DNA from: Utricularia gibba
Taxonomy: Eukaryota; Streptophyta; Magnoliopsida; Lamiales; Lentibulariaceae
Reading direction: 5' to 3'
Length of the DNA stretch: 50,598 nt
Assembly: GCA_002189035.1 (NCBI GenBank)
Contig: NEEC01000290.1
Coordinates: 1-50,598 of the forward strand
The position numbers and the translations under genes are program-made. Shown piece after piece: positions 39,515 through 50,541 of this stretch; positions within the stretch are counted from its first letter, which is position 1, and each line of letters starts with the position of its first letter. A model generated the notes under the pieces. It made no database searches. It saw only the letters and a program-made list of their open reading frames with translations, and was not told the DNA's origin.

Positions 39515-40403
39515 TGCACGTGACATCTTACTTTAAACAAATGCATCATTATTTTCGTCGACTCGCACCGGTTGGCTCATGAGCCGGACCGAACGGCGCC
39601 GACCAAGTGCCCAGCGAGAGTAGTCGCCACAAAACGAGAAGCTGTTCCTTGAAAAACCATGTAGGCAGCCCCTGAAAACCGAACGTTAATAAATGCATCA
39701 CTTTAGTTGCCAGGCTACAACTAACTTTCGGCCCCAAGCCAACCTGACCATTGTCCCGTTCAGGTGCCCCAAAGACCGCCTCCTCAAGTATAAAGTAAGT
39801 TGTTGAAAAAATCATGTGGGGTGCACGTGACATCTTACTTTAAACAAATGCATCATTATTTTCGTCGACTCGCACCGGTTGGACTCATGAGCCGGACTGA
39901 ACGGGGGGCCCGACCAAGTGCCCAGCGAGAGTAGTCGCCACAAAACGAGAAGCTGTTCCTTGAAAAACCATGTAGGCAGCCCCTGAAAACCGAACGTTAA
40001 TAAATGCATCACTTTAGTTGCCAGGCTACAACTAACTTTCGGCCCAAGCCAACCTGACCTTGTCCCGTTCTAGGTGCCCCAAGACCGCCTCCTCAAGTAT
40101 AAAGTAAGTTGTTGAAAAAATCATGTGGGGTGCACGTGACATCTTACTTTTAAAAAATGCATCATTATTTTCGTCGACTCGCACCGGTTGGGCTCATGAG
40201 CCGGACCAAACGGAGGCCGACCAAGTGCCCAGAAAGTGGCCGCACAAAACGAGAAGCTGTTCCTTGAAAAACCATGTAGGCAGCCCCTGAAAACCGAACG
40301 TTAATAAATGCATCACTTTATTTGCCAGGCTACAACTAACTTTCGGCCCAAGCCAACCTGACCATTGTCCCGTTCAGGTGCCCCCCAAGACCGCCTCCTC
40401 AAG

Positions 40404-40410
40404 TATAAAG
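40404..40410 (+). promoter_or_regulatory. TATAAAG (TATA-box-like), once per monomer
   Basis: Context AAGTATAAAGTAAG, about 30 bp before the anchor CACGTG. It is preserved in nearly all monomers; TATAAG replaces it near 2296, 5056 and 36421. It could be a fortuitous AT-rich match. There is no evidence of transcription in the sequence itself. Confidence 0.25.
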
Positions 40411-40438
40411 TAAGTTGTTGAAAAAATCATGTGGGGTG

Positions 40439-40444
40439 CACGTG
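40439..40444. other. CACGTG palindrome (E-box/G-box core), once per monomer
   Basis: The reference copy of a six-base palindrome in the most conserved part of the monomer, context GTGCACGTGAC. I found it in every anchor copy except the one at 47172. In other systems CACGTG is bound by bHLH or bZIP factors. Whether any protein binds here is not shown. Confidence 0.6.
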
Positions 40445-40462
40445 ACATCTTACTTTAAACAA

Positions 40463-40468
40463 ATGCAT
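40463..40468. other. First ATGCAT palindrome (H1), polymorphic
   Basis: Part of AAATGCATCATT. It is intact in most copies, but changed to ACGCAT in the 23 A2 copies and to TTGCAT in X-type copies. The flanking AAACAA is often shortened by two bases in B copies. Confidence 0.75.
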
Positions 40469-40498
40469 CATTATTTTCGTCGACTCGCACCGGTTGGA

Positions 40499-40506
40499 CT
40501 CATGAG
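40499..40506. other. CTCATGAG palindrome, 8 bp in class A
   Basis: In class A the sequence GGACTCATGAGCCGG holds an 8-bp perfect palindrome. In class B the same site reads GGGCTCATGAGCC, giving a perfect 12-bp palindrome (GGCTCATGAGCC). One A/G difference between the classes therefore sets the length of the symmetrical element. Confidence 0.7.
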
Positions 40507-40520
40507 CCGGACTGAACGGG

Positions 40521-40555
40521 GCCCGACCAAGTGCCCAGCGAGAGTAGTCGCCACA
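40521..40555 (+). repeat. Hypervariable segment of the monomer
   Basis: The stretch from the G run through CCGACCAAGTGCCCAGCGAGAG to AGTCGCC carries most of the length variation and most class differences. G-run and C-run lengths vary from copy to copy, and larger losses occur here at 6687, 20190, 24500 and 44205. Part of the homopolymer variation could be sequencing error. Confidence 0.75.
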
Positions 40556-40611
40556 AAACGAGAAGCTGTTCCTTGAAAAACCATGTAGGCAGCCCCTGAA
40601 AACCGAACGTT

Positions 40612-40617
40612 AATAAA
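40612..40617 (+). promoter_or_regulatory. AATAAA (poly(A)-signal-like), once per monomer on + strand
   Basis: Context GTTAATAAATGC. It is the canonical hexamer and recurs in almost every copy, for example absent at about 14165. If the + strand were transcribed, it could limit transcript length. It may equally be a by-product of an AT-rich conserved block. Confidence 0.25.
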
Positions 40618-40622
40618 TGCAT
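40617..40622. other. Second ATGCAT palindrome (H2), nearly invariant
   Basis: Part of AATAAATGCATCACTTT, the homologue of the first ATGCAT 154 bp upstream. I saw no recurrent variant of the six bases themselves. Isolated changes lie beside it, such as the lost A near 14165 and the lost CAC near 49201. Confidence 0.7.
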
Positions 40623-41969
40623 CACTTTAGTTGCCAGGCTACAACTAACTTTCGGCCCAAGCCAACCTGACCATTGTCCCGTTCAGGTGCCCCCAAGACC
40701 GCCTCCTCAAGTATAAAGTAAGTTGTTGAAAAAATCATGTGGGGTGCACGTGACATCTTACTTTAAACAAATGCATCATTATTTTCGTCGACTCGCACCG
40801 GTTGGGCTCATGAGCCGGACCAAACGGGGGCTTGACCAAGTGCCCAGTTAGTGGCCACAAAACGAGAAGCTGTTCCTTGAAAAACCTGTAGGCAGCGCCC
40901 GAAAACCGAACGTTAATAAATGCATCACTTTATTTGCAAGGCTACAACTAACTTTCGGCCCAAGCCAACCTGACCATTGTCCCGTTTAGGTGCCCCCAAG
41001 ACCGCCTCCTCAAGTATAAAGTAAGTTGTTGAAAAAATCATGTGGGGTGCACGTGACATCTTACTTTAAACAAATGCATCATTATTTTCGTCGACTCGCA
41101 CCGGTTGGACTCATGAGCCGGACCGAACGCAGCGCCGACCAAGTGCCCAGCGAGAGTAGTCGCCACAAAACGAGAAGCTGTTCCTTGAAAAACCATGTAG
41201 GCAGCCCCTGAAAACCGAACGTTAATAAATGCATCACTTTAGTTGCCAGGCTACAACTAACTTTCGTCCCAAGCCAAACCTGACCATTGTCCCGTTCCAG
41301 GTGCCCCCCAAGACCGCCTCCTCAAGTATAAAGTAAGTTGTTGAAAAAATCATGTGGGGTGCACGTGACATCTTACTTTAAACAAATGCATCATTATTTT
41401 CGTCGACTCGCACCGTTTGGCTCATGAGCCGGACAAACGGGGCCGACCAAGTGCCAGCAGAGAGTCACACAAAACGAGAAGCTGTTCCTTGAAAAACCAT
41501 GTAGGCAGCCCGAAAACCGAACGTTAATAAATGCATCACTTTATTTGCCAGGCTACAACTAACTTTCGGCCCAAGCCCAACCTGACCATTGTCCCGTTCA
41601 GGTGCCCCAAGACCGCCTCCTCAAGTATAAAGTAAGTTGTTGAAAAAATCATGTGGGGTGCACGTGACATCTTACTTTAAAAAAATGCATCATTATTTTC
41701 GTCGACTCGCACCGGTTGGGCTCATGAGCCGGACCGAACGCAGCGCCGACCAAGTGCCCAGCGAGAGTAGTCGCCACAAAACGAGAAGCTGTTCCTTGAA
41801 AAACCATGTAGGCAGCCCCTGAAAACCGAACGTTAATAAATGCATCACTTTAGTTGCAGGCTACAACTAACTTTCGTCCCAAGCCAAACCTGACCATTGT
41901 CCCGTTCCAGGTGCCCCCCAAGACCGCCTCCTCAAGTATAAAGTAAGTTGTTGAAAAAATCATGTGGGG

Positions 41970-44724
41970 TGCACGTGACATCTTACTTTAAACAAACGCA
42001 TCATTATTTTCGTCGACTCGCACCGGTTGGACTCATGAGCCGGACTGAACGGGGGGCCCGACCAAGTGCCTAGCGAGAGTAGTCGCCACAAAACGAGAAG
42101 CTGTTCCTTGAAAAACCATGTAGGCAGCCCCTGAAAACCGAACGTTAATAAATGCATCACTTTAGTTGCCAGGCTACAACTAACTTTCGGCCCAAAAACC
42201 TGACCATTGTCCCGTTCCAGGTGCCCCCAAGACCGCCTCCTCAAGTATAAAGTAAGTTGTTGAAAAAATCATGTGGGGTGCACGTGACATCTTACTTTAA
42301 AAATGCATCATTATTTTCGTCGACTCGCACCGGTTGGGCTCATGAGCCGGACCAAACGGAGGCTTGACCAAGTGCCCAGTTAAAGTGGCCACAAAACGAG
42401 AAGCTGTTCCTTGAAAAACCTTGTAGGCAGCCCTGAAAACCGAACGTTAATAAATGCATCACTTTATTGCAAGGCTACAACTAACTTTCGGCCCAAGCCA
42501 ACCTGACCATTGTCCCGTTCAGGTGCCCCCAAGACCCTCCTCAAGTATAAAGTAAGTTGTTGAAAAAATCATGTGGGGTGCACGTGACATCTTACTTTAA
42601 ACAAACGCATCATTATTTTCGTCGACTCGCAGCCGGTTGGACTCATGAGCCGGACTGAACGGGGGGCCCGACCAAGTGCCTAGCGAGAGTAGTCGCCACA
42701 AAACGAGAAGCTGTTCCTTGAAAAACCATGTAGGCAGCCCGAAAACCGAACGTTAATAAATGCATCACTTTAGTTTGCCAGGCTACAACTAACTTTCGGC
42801 CCAAACCAACCTGACCATTGTCCCGTTCAGGTGCCCCCCAAGACCGCCTCCTCAAGTATAAAGTAAGTTGTTGAAAAAATCATGTGGGGTGCACGTGACA
42901 TCTTACTTTAAACAAACGCATCATTATTTTCGTCGACTCGCACCGGTTGGACTCATGAGCCGGACTGAACGGGGGCCCGACCAAGTGCCTAGCGAGAGTA
43001 GTCGCCACAAAACGAGAAGCTGTTCCTTGAAAAACCATGTAGGCAGCCCCTGAAAACCGAACGTTAATAAATGCATCACTTTATTTTGCAGGCTACAACT
43101 AACTTTCGTCCCAAGCCCAACCTGACCATTGTCCCGTTCAGGTGCCCCCCAAGACCGCCTCCTCAAGTATAAAGTAAGTTGTTGAAAAAATCATGTGGGG
43201 TGCACGTGACATCTTACTTTAAACAAATGCATCATTATTTTCGTCGACTCGCACCGGTTGGCTCATGAGCCGGACTGAACGGGGGGCCGACCAAGTGCCC
43301 AGCGAGAGTAGTCGCCACAAAACGAGAAGCTGTTCCTTGAAAAACCATGTAGGCAGCCCCTGAAAACCGAACGTTAATAAATGCATCACTTTAGTTGCCA
43401 GGCTACAACTAACTTTCGGCCCAAACCAACCTGACCATTGTCCCGTTCCAGGTGCCCCCCAAGACCGCCTCCTCAAGTATAAAGTAAGTTGTTGAAAAAA
43501 TCATGTGGGGTGCACGTGACATCTTACTTTAAAAAATGCATCATTATTTTCGTCGACTCGCACCGGTTGGGCTCATGAGCCGGACCAAACGGGGGCTTGA
43601 CCAAGTGCCCAGTTAAAGTGGCCACACAAACGAGAAGCTGTTCCTTGAAAAACCTTGTAGGCAGCCCCGAAAACCGAACGTTAATAAATGCATCACTTTA
43701 TTGCAAGGCTACAACTAACTTTCGGCCCAAGCCAACCTGACCATTGTCCCGTTTAGGTGCCCCCCAAGACCGCCTCCTCAAGTATAAAGTAAGTTGTTGA
43801 AAAATCATGTGGGGTGCACGTGACATCTTACTTTAAACAAATGCATCATTATTTTCGTCGACTCGCACGGTTGGACTCATGAGCCGGACCGAACGGGCGC
43901 CGGACCAAGTGCCCAGCGAGAGTAGTCGCCACAAAACGAGAAGCTGTTCCTTGAAAAACCATGTAGGCAGCCCCTGAAAACCGAACGTTAATAAATGCAT
44001 CACTTTAGTTGCCAGGCTACAACTAACTTTCGGCCCAAGCCAACCTGACCATTGTCCCGTTCCAGGTGCCCCCCAAGACCGCCTCCTCAAGTATAAAGTA
44101 AGTTGTTGAAAAAATCATGTGGGGTGCACGTGACATCTTACTTTAAACAAATGCATCATTATTTTCGTCGACTCGCACCGGTTGGACTCATGAGCCGGAC
44201 CGAACGTGCCCAGCGAGAGTAGTCGCCACAAAAACGAGAAGCTGTTCCTTGAAAAACCATGTAGGCAGCCCCTGAAAACCGAACGTTAATAAATGCATCA
44301 CTTTAGTTGCCAGGCTACAACTAACTTTCGGCCCAAGCCAACCTGACCATTGTCCCGTTCCAGGTGCCCCCAAGACCGCCTCCTCAAGTATAAAGTAAGT
44401 TGTTGAAAAAATCATGTGGGGTGCACGTGACATCTTACTTTAAACAAATGCATCATTATTTTCGTCGACTCGCACCGGTTGGGCTCATGAGCCGGACCAA
44501 ACGGGGGGCCGACCAAGTGCCCAGTCCGACACAAAACGAGAAGCTGTTCCTTGAAAAACCATGTAGGCAGCCCCTGAAAACCGAACGTTAATAAATGCAT
44601 CACTTTAGTTGCCAGGCTACAACTAACTTTCGGCCCAAGCCAAACCTGACCATTGTCCCGTTCTAGGTGCCCCCAAGACCGCCTCCTCAAGTATAAAGTA
44701 AGTTGTTGAAAAAATCATGTGGGG
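41970..44724 (+). repeat. Monomers 137-145: A2-rich block
   Basis: The order is A2, dB, A2, A2, A, dB, A(GCGCCGG), A (short, 297 bp), B (short segment AGTCCGACAC). The three A2 copies (41970, 42579, 42890) all carry CCTAGCGAG, and the one at 42579 also has CGCAGCCGG. It resembles the heptamer at 34293 but is not colinear with it throughout. Confidence 0.65.
44125..44421 (+). repeat. Monomer with deletion in the G-rich segment (297 bp)
   Basis: Around 44203 the sequence runs GACCGAACGTGCCCAGCGAG, losing the G run and CCGACCAA. It is class A elsewhere. It shows that the variable segment tolerates loss of about 12 bp. Confidence 0.85.
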
Positions 44725-47479
44725 TGCACGTGACATCTTACTTTTAAACAAATGCATCATTATTTTCGTCGACTCGCACCCGGTTGGCTCATGAGCCGGA
44801 CCGAACGGGCCCGACCAAGTGCCAGCGAGAGTAGCGCCACAAAACGAGAAGCTGTTCCTTGAAAAACCATGTAGGCAGCCCCTGAAAACCGAACGTTAAT
44901 AAATGCATCACTTTAGTTGCCAGGCTACAACTAACTTTCGGCCCAAACCAACCTGACCATTGTCCCGTTCTAGGTGCCCCCAAGACCGCCTCCTCAAGTA
45001 TAAAGTAAGTTGTTGAAAAAATCATGTGGGGTGCACGTGACATCTTACTTTAAACAAATGCATCATTTTTTCGTCGACTCGCACCGGTTGGACTCATGAG
45101 CCGGACCGAACGGGGGCCCCCAAGTGCCCAGGAGAGTAGTCGCCACAAAACGAGAAGCTGTTCCTTTAAAAAACATGTAGGCAGCCCCGAAAACCGAACG
45201 TTAATAAATGCATCACTTTAGTTGCCAGGCTACAACTAACTTTCGGCCCAAGCCAACCTGACCATTGTCCCGTTCCAGGTGCCCCCAAGACCGCCTCCTC
45301 AAGTATAAAGTAAGTTGTTGAAAAAATCATGTGGGGTGCACGTGACATCTTACTTTAAACAAATGCATCATTATTTTCGTCGACTCGCACCGGTTGGACT
45401 CATGAGCCGGACTGAACGGGGGCCGACCAAGTGCCCAGCGAGAGTAGTCGCCACAAAACGAGAAGCTGTTCCTTGAAAAACCATGTAGGCAGCCCGAAAA
45501 CCGAACGTTAATAAATGCATCACTTTATTGCCAGGCTACAACTAACTTTCGGCCCAAGCCAACCTGACCATTGTCCCGTTCAGGTGCCCCCAAGACCGCC
45601 TCCTCAAGTATAAAGTAAGTTGTTGAAAAAATCATGTGGGGTGCACGTGACATCTTACTTTAAACAAATGCATCATTATTTTCGTCGACTCGCACCGGTT
45701 GGCTCATGAGCCGGACTGAACGGGGCCGACCAAGTGCCCAGCGAGAGTAGTCGCCACAAAACGAGAAGCTGTTCCTTGAAAAACCATGTAGGCAGCCCCT
45801 GAAAACCGAACGTTAATAAATGCATCACTTTAGTTGCCAGGCTACAACTAACTTTCGGCCCAAGCCAAACCTGACCATTGTCCCGTTCTAGGTGCCCCCC
45901 AAGACCGCCTCCTCAAGTATAAAGTAAGTTGTTGAAAAAATCATGTGGGGTGCACGTGACATCTTACTTTAAACAAATGCATCATTATTTTCGTCGACTC
46001 GCACCGGTTGGCTCATGAGCCGGACTGAACGGGGCCGGACCAAGTGCCCAGCGAGAGTAGTCGCCACAAAACGAGAAGCTGTTCCTTGAAAAACCATGTA
46101 GGCAGCCCCTGAAAACCGAACGTTAATAAATGCATCACTTTAGTTGCCAGGCTACAACTAACTTTCGGCCCAAGCCCAACCTGACCATTGTCCCGTTCAG
46201 GTGCCCCCCAAGACCGCCTCCTCAAGTATAAAGTAAGTTGTTGAAAAAATCATGTGGGGTGCACGTGACATCTTACTTTAAACAAACGCATCATTATTTT
46301 CGTCGACTCGCACCGGTTGGGCTCATGAGCCGGACTGAACGGGGCCCGACCAAGTGCCCAGTAGAGTGGCGCACAAAACGAGAAGCTGTTCCTTGAAAAC
46401 CTTGTAGGCAGCCCCTGAAAACCGAACGTTAATAAATGCATCACTTTAGTTGCCAGGCTACAACTAACTTTCGGCCCAAGCCAACCTGACCATTGTCCCG
46501 TTCAGGTGCCCCCAAGACCGCCTCCTCAAGTATAAAGTAAGTTGTTGAAAAAATCATGTGGGGTGCACGTGACATCTTACTTTAAACAAATGCATCATTA
46601 TTTCGTCGACTCGCACCGGTTGGGCTCATGAGCCGGACCAAACGGAGGCGACCAAGTGCCAGCGAAGTGGCCGCACAAAACGAGAAGCTGTTCCTTGAAA
46701 AACCTTGTAGGCAGCCCCTGAAAACCGAACGTTAATAAATGCATCACTTTATTTGCCAGGCTACAACTAACTTTCGGCCCAAGCCAACCTGACCATTGTC
46801 CCGTTCAGGTGCCCCCAAGACCGCCTCCTCAAGTATAAAGTAAGTTGTTGAAAAAATCATGTGGGGTGCACGTGACATCTTACTTTAAACAAATGCATCA
46901 TTATTTTCGTCGACTCGCACCGGCTCTCATGAGCCGGACCGAACGCAGCGCCACCAAGTGCCCAGCGAGAGTAGTCGCCACAAAACGAGAAGCTGTTCCT
47001 TGAAAAACCATGTAGGCAGCCCCTGAAAACCGAACGTTAATAAATGCATCACTTTAGTTGCCAGGCTACAACTAACTTTCGGCCCAAGCCAACCTGACCA
47101 TTGTCCCGTTCAGGTGCCCCCAAGACCGCCTCCTCAAGTATAAAGTAAGTTGTTGAAAAAATCATGTGGGGTGCACGACATCTTACTTTAAACAAATGCA
47201 TCATTATTTTCGTCGACTCGCACCGGTTGGGCTCATGAGCCGGACTGAACGGGGGCCCCGACCAAGTGCCCAGCGAGAGTGTCGCCACAAAACGAGAAGC
47301 TGTTCCTTGAAAAACCATTAGGCAGCCCCTGAAAACCGAACGTTAATAAATGCATCACTTTAGTTGCCAGGCTACAACTAACTTTCGGCCCAAACCAACC
47401 TGACCATTGTCCCGTTCCAGGTGCCCCCCAAGACCGCCTCCTCAAGTATAAAGTAAGTTGTTGAAAAAATCATGTGGGG
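44725..47479 (+). repeat. Monomers 146-154: A-rich block
   Basis: Mostly class A copies. Hybrids occur at 46260 (CAAACGCATC with GTAGAGTGG) and 46564 (CCAAACGGAGG with GCGAAGTGG). The copy at 45032 reads CATCATTTTTT instead of CATCATTATTT. The copy at 46867 reads CCGGCTCTCATGAG. The copy at 47172 has lost TG from CACGTGACATC and is the only copy I found lacking CACGTG. No gene is present. Confidence 0.7.
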
Positions 47480-50400
47480 TGCACGTGACATCTTACTTTA
47501 AACAAATGCATCATTATTTTCGTCGACTCGCACCGGTTGGCTCATGAGCCGGACCAAACGGAGGGCCGACCAAGTGCCCAGCGAGAGTGGCCGCACAAAA
47601 CGAGAAGCTGTTCCTTGAAAAACCATGTAGGCAGCCCCGAAAACCGAACGTTAATAAATGCATCACTTTATTTGCCAGGCTACAACTAACTTTCGGCCCA
47701 AGCCAAACCTGACCATTGTCCCGTTCCAGGTGCCCCCCAAGACCGCCTCCTCAAGTATAAAGTAAGTTGTTGAAAAAATCATGTGGGGTGCACGTGACAT
47801 CTTACTTTAAACAAATGCATCATTATTTTCGTCGACTCGCACCGGTTGGACTCATGAGCCGGACTGAACGGGGCCGGACCAAGTGCCCAGCGAGAGTAGT
47901 CGCCACAAAACGAGAAGCTGTTCCTTGAAAAACCATGTAGGCAGCCCCTGAAAACCGAACGTTAATAAATGCATCACTTTATTTGCCAGGCTACAACTAA
48001 CTTTCGGCCCAAGCCCAACCTGACCATTGTCCCGTTCAAGGTGCCCCCAAGACCGCCTCCTCAAGTATAAAGTAAGTTGTTGAAAAAATCATGTGGGGTG
48101 CACGTGACATCTTACTTTAAACAAATGCATCATTATTTTCGTCGACTCGCACCGGTTGGGCTCATGAGCGGACCAAACGGAGGCTTGACCAAGTGCCCAG
48201 TTAGAGTGGCCGACACAAAACGAGAAGCTGTTCCTTGAAAAACCATGTAGGCAGCCCCTGAAAACCGAACGTTAATAAATGCATCACTTTAGTTGCCAGG
48301 CTACAACTAACTTTCGCCCAAGCCAACCTGACCATTGTCCCGTTCAGGTGCCCCCAAGACCGCCTCCTCAAGTATAAAGTAAGTTGTTGAAAAAATCATG
48401 TGGGGTGCACGTGACATCTTACTTTAAACAAATGCATCATTATTTTCGTCGACTCGCACCGGTTGGACTCATGAGCCGGACCAACGGAGGCCGACCAAGT
48501 GCCCAGTTAAAGTGGCCGACACAAAACGAGAAGCTGTTCCTTGAAAAACCTTGTAGGCAGCCCCGAAAACCGAACGTTAATAAATGCATCACTTTATTGC
48601 AAGGCTACAACTAACTTTCGGCCCAAGCCAACCTGACCATTGTCCCGTTCAGGTGCCCCAAGACCGCCTCCTCAAGTATAAAGTAAGTTGTTGAAAAAAT
48701 CATGTGGGTGCACGTGACATCTTACTTTAAACAAATGCATCATTATTTTCGTCGACTCGCACCGGTTGGACTCATGAGCGGACCGAACGGGGCCGGACCA
48801 AGTGCCCAGCGAGAGTAGTCGCCACAAAACGAGAAGCTGTTCCTTGAAAAACCTGTAGGCAGCCCCTGAAAACCGAACGTTAATAAATGCATCACTTTAG
48901 TTTGCCAGGCTACAACTAACTTTCGTCCCAAGCCAACCTGACCATTGTCCCGTTCAGGTGCCCCCAAGACCGCCTCCTCAAGTATAAAGTAAGTTGTTGA
49001 AAAAATCATGTGGGGTGCACGTGACATCTTACTTTAAACAAATGCATCATTATTTTCGTCGACTCGCACCGGTTGGGCTCATGAGCCGGACCAAACGGAG
49101 GCCGACCAAGTGCCCAGAGAGTGGCCGCCACAAAACGAGAAGCTGTTCCTTGAAAAACCTTGTAGGCAGCCCCTGAAAACCGAACGTTAATAAATGCATC
49201 TTTATTTGCAAGGCTACAACTAACTTTCGGCCCAAGGCCAACCTGACCATTGTCCCGTTCAGGTGCCCCCCACCTCCTCAAGTATAAAGTAAGTTGTTGA
49301 AAAAATCATGTGGGGTGCACGTGACATCTTACTTTAAACAAACGCATCATTATTTTCGTCGACTCGCACCGGTTGGACTCATGAGCCGGACTGAACGGGG
49401 CCCGACCAAGTGCCTAGCGAGAGTAGTGCCACAAAACGAGAAGCTGTTCCTTGAAAAACCATGTAGGCAGCCCTGAAAACCGAACGTTAATAAATGCATC
49501 ACTTTATTGCCAGGCTACAACTAACTTTCGGCCCAAACCAACCTGACCATTGTCCCGTTCCAGGTGCCCCCAAGACCGCCTCCTCAAGTATAAAGTAAGT
49601 TGTTGAAAAAATCATGTGGGGTGCACGTGACATCTTACTTTAAACAAATGCATCATTATTTTCGTCGACTCGCACCGGTTGGGCTCATGAGCCGGACCAA
49701 CGGGCGACCAAGTGCCCAGTTAAAGTGGCGACACAAAACGAGAAGCTGTTCCTTGAAAAACCTGTAGGCAGCCCCGAAAACCGAACGTTAATAAATGCAT
49801 CACTTTATTTGCAAGGCTACAACTAACTTTCGGCCCAAGCCAACCTGACCATTGTCCCGTTTCAGGTGCCCCCCAAGACCGCCTCCTCAAGTATAAAGTA
49901 AGTTGTTGAAAAAATCATTGGGGTGCACGTGACATCTTACTTTAAACAAACGCATCATTATTTTCGTCGACTCGCACCGGTTGGACTCATGAGCCGGACT
50001 GAACGGGGGCCCGACCAAGTGCCTAGCGAGAGTAGTCGCCACAAAAACGAGAAGCTGTTCCTTGAAAAACCATGTAGGCAGCCCTGAAAACCGAACGTTA
50101 ATAAATGCATCACTTTAGTTGCCAGGCTACAACTAACTTTCGGCCCAAACCTAACCTGACCATTGTCCCGTTCCAGGTGCCCCCAAGACCGCCTCCTCAA
50201 GTATAAAGTAAGTTGTTGAAAAAATCATGTGGGGTGCACGTGACATCTTACTTTAAACAAATGCATCATTATTTTCGTCGACTCGCACCGGTTGGGCTCA
50301 TGAGCCGGACCAAACGGAGGGCTTGACCAAGTGCCCAGTTAAAGTGGCCGACACAAAACGAGAAGCTGTTCCTTTAAAAACCTGTAGGCAGCCCCTGAAA

Positions 50401-50541
50401 ACCGAACGTTAATAAATGCATCACTTTATTTGCCAGGCTACAACTAACTTTCGGCCAACCAAACCTGACCATTGTCCCGTTCAGGTGCCCCCAAGACCGC
50501 CTCCTCAAGTATAAAGTAAGTTGTTGAAAAATCATGTGGGG
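47480..50541 (+). repeat. Monomers 155-164: mixed block ending in A2/B alternation
   Basis: A B-like hybrid (47480), A, B, B, A, then B, A2, B, A2, B from 49016 to 50541. The last five copies alternate strictly, like the start of the blocks at 34293 and 37368. The copy at 49016 is short (300 bp) through losses in CATCACTTT and in CCCAAGACCGCC. No gene is present. Confidence 0.7.

Larger units (their letters stand above)
40418..40572 (+). repeat. Half-monomer H1 (155 bp) in the reference monomer
   Basis: H1 begins TTGAAAAAA and ends just before the second TTGAAAAA. It holds CACGTG, the first ATGCAT, GTCGAC, ACCGGT, CTCATGAG and the variable G-rich segment. Aligned with H2 from the TTGAAAAA start, 38 of 54 positions agree with one 1-bp gap. 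GTGCCC lies at offset 113 here and 114 in H2. The repeat unit therefore arose by duplication of a sequence of about 153 bp. Confidence 0.8.
40573..40725 (+). repeat. Half-monomer H2 (153 bp) in the reference monomer
   Basis: H2 begins TTGAAAAACC and runs to the next H1. It holds AACGTT, AATAAA, the second ATGCAT, the C-rich run after GGTG, TATAAAG and GTAAGT. The second ATGCAT lies 154 bp after the first. The halves have diverged far more from each other than the 307-bp copies have, so the array is now homogenised as 307-bp units. Confidence 0.8.
40437..40744 (+). repeat. Reference class A monomer (no. 132)
   Basis: A clean 308-bp example of class A. Marks are CAAATGCATC, GGACTC, ACTGAACGGGG, CAGCGAGAGTAGTCGCC, CCATGTAGG, CCCCTGAAAA and TAGTTGCCAGG. 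Class A and its relatives make up roughly three quarters of the array. It is used below to place the recurring internal motifs; each recurs about every 307 bp along the window. Confidence 0.9.
39515..41969 (+). repeat. Monomers 129-136: mixed block with A/B alternation
   Basis: The order is A(GCGCC), A, dB, A, B, A(GCAGCGCC), a shortened hybrid at 41360 (299 bp; GCAGAGAGTCACAC), and an X-like copy at 41659. Copies 131-134 continue the two-monomer alternation seen to the left. No gene is present. Confidence 0.65.

Noticed and set aside
40491-40501. RNA polymerase III B box or tRNA-derived origin at GGTTGGACTCA
   Set aside because: It resembles GGTTCGANTCC at 9 of 11 positions in class A, but the invariant TTC is TTG. 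No A box sits at the right distance upstream, and class B loses a further match.
40651-40665. CENP-B box (TTCGNNNNANNCGGG) at TTCGGCCCAAGCCAA
   Set aside because: TTCG, the central A and the following C match, but the essential GGG is CAA, so only 6 of 9 fixed positions agree. The reverse strand gives no better match.
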